NCBI RefSeq assembly: GCF_022828475.1
Contig: NZ_CP059557.1
Span: forward strand, 1,674,001-1,738,000
DNA from: Saccharopolyspora gloriosae
GTDB taxonomy: Bacteria > Actinomycetota > Actinomycetes > Mycobacteriales > Pseudonocardiaceae
Reading direction: 5' to 3'
DNA: 64,000 nucleotides
Shown: positions 63,654 to 64,000 of the stretch, piece by piece
How the letters are laid out: each line of letters opens with the position of its first letter
How positions within the stretch are numbered: position 1 is the stretch's first letter
Notes under the pieces: generated by a model
The model's input: only the letters and a program-made list of their open reading frames with translations
Database searches by the model: none
Told to the model about the DNA's origin: nothing
Position numbers and translations under genes: made by a program

Positions 63654-64000
63654 TCAGAATGCTGTGGCAAGGAGTTTGCGGGCGAGGATCATGCAGTGGG
63701 TGAGGTGGAGTAGGCCTTCGTGGATGTCGTCGCGGGTTTCCCAGCGGATGCGGAGTTTGCGGGGACCGTGGAGCCAGGCGAAGGCGGCTTCGACGACCCA
63801 GCGGAGTGTGCCGAGGCCGGATTCGTGCTGATCACCGCGACGTGCGATGCGGGGTGTGATGTTGCGGTCCCGTAGCTGGTGCCGGTATTTGTCGTGGTCA
63901 TAGCCGCGGTCGGCGTAGACGTGACGGGGTGTGCGGCGGGGTCGGCCTCGGACTCCGCGTACCGGTGGGACCGCCTCGATCAGCGGTATCAGCTGGGTGA
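63654..64000 (-). mobile_element. IS5-type transposase, C-terminal part, cut by the window edge
   Basis: Minus-strand frame ending at 63654 and still open at 64000 (115 residues visible). HVYADRGYDHDKYRHQLRDR, TPRIARRGDQHESGLGTLRW and VVEAAFAWLHGPRKLRIRWE are the C-terminal blocks of DDE transposases of the IS5 group; the last Asp/Glu of the catalytic triad is the Glu in WVVEAAF. The right terminus of the element is expected at about 63630-63653; GGGGTCCTTTCAG there may belong to the inverted repeat, but the other end is outside. Confidence 0.85.

Overview
This window is chromosomal DNA of a high-GC actinomycete, most likely a member of the Pseudonocardiaceae close to Saccharopolyspora. The evidence is the extreme GC bias at third codon positions, frequent GTG starts, many GTGA/ATGA start-stop overlaps, an RsbW-SigF operon, a XRE-DUF5753/DUF397 pair, a deazaflavin (F420)-type oxidoreductase, WXG100-type genes and an IdeR-like iron box. 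The genus is inferred from general impression, not from a database match. No tRNA, rRNA or CRISPR array was seen.

Layout. 1-8 kb: TesB thioesterase; an FAD monooxygenase/NAD(P)-binding pair divergent from a MarR regulator across a near-perfect palindrome; a PBP4-type carboxypeptidase; DedA; an AraC regulator; a broken ABM-domain gene before a DDN-family oxidoreductase. 8-14 kb: a membrane protein, an APC permease, and gcvT-glyA behind a tandem glycine riboswitch. 13.6-17.3 kb: a TetR regulator divergent from an acyl-CoA ligase/acyl-CoA dehydrogenase pair. 17.4-21.3 kb is accessory: an RHH-Doc toxin-antitoxin cassette lies between two almost identical 151-bp repeats of a small gene, followed by a WXG100 protein, a polymorphic toxin, a putative immunity protein with an AT-rich start, and a YbaB-like protein. 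21.4-24 kb: Tm-1-like and PEP-hydrolase-like proteins and an SRPBCC protein. 24.1-31 kb is a sugar/glycolipid region: epimerase, a membrane protein fused in frame to a GT2 glycosyltransferase, GtrA, a strong UDP-sulfoquinovose synthase (SqdB) and a TauE/SafE transporter.

31-38 kb: an M23 peptidase behind a possible c-di-AMP riboswitch, the RsbW-SigF operon with a SigF-like promoter, a DsbA-like/VKOR oxidative-folding pair, a small ATP-dependent DNA ligase and a GntR regulator. 38.4-45 kb: a PucR/CdaR-type regulator and a 2-oxoacid dehydrogenase operon in E3-E1alpha-E1beta-E2 order. 45-48.4 kb: a TetR regulator divergent, over two operator-like sites, from a tautomerase and two zinc alcohol dehydrogenases. 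48.5-53 kb: an SseB-like protein, a PIMT-type methyltransferase preceded by a 38-residue acidic peptide gene (a candidate imiditide-type RiPP system), two divergent genes truncated by one deletion, DUF397/XRE and small Cys-containing proteins. 53-64 kb: DUF5996, a siderophore-binding lipoprotein under an iron box, BrkB-like and EI24 membrane proteins, an M20 hydrolase, an M50-like protease, an array of 95-bp hairpin repeats, an aldo/keto reductase, a degenerate PAS-GGDEF-EAL protein and the 3' end of an IS5-type transposase at the right edge.

The most unusual signals are: (1) a 105-bp structured element in two copies (32861-32965 and, inverted, 63512-63616) whose stems differ in sequence yet stay paired, while loop and flank sequences are conserved; (2) the small acidic peptide plus PIMT methyltransferase; (3) the toxin-antitoxin cassette between duplicated 3' gene segments; (4) the sulfoquinovose synthase close to a sulfite-exporter-family gene.
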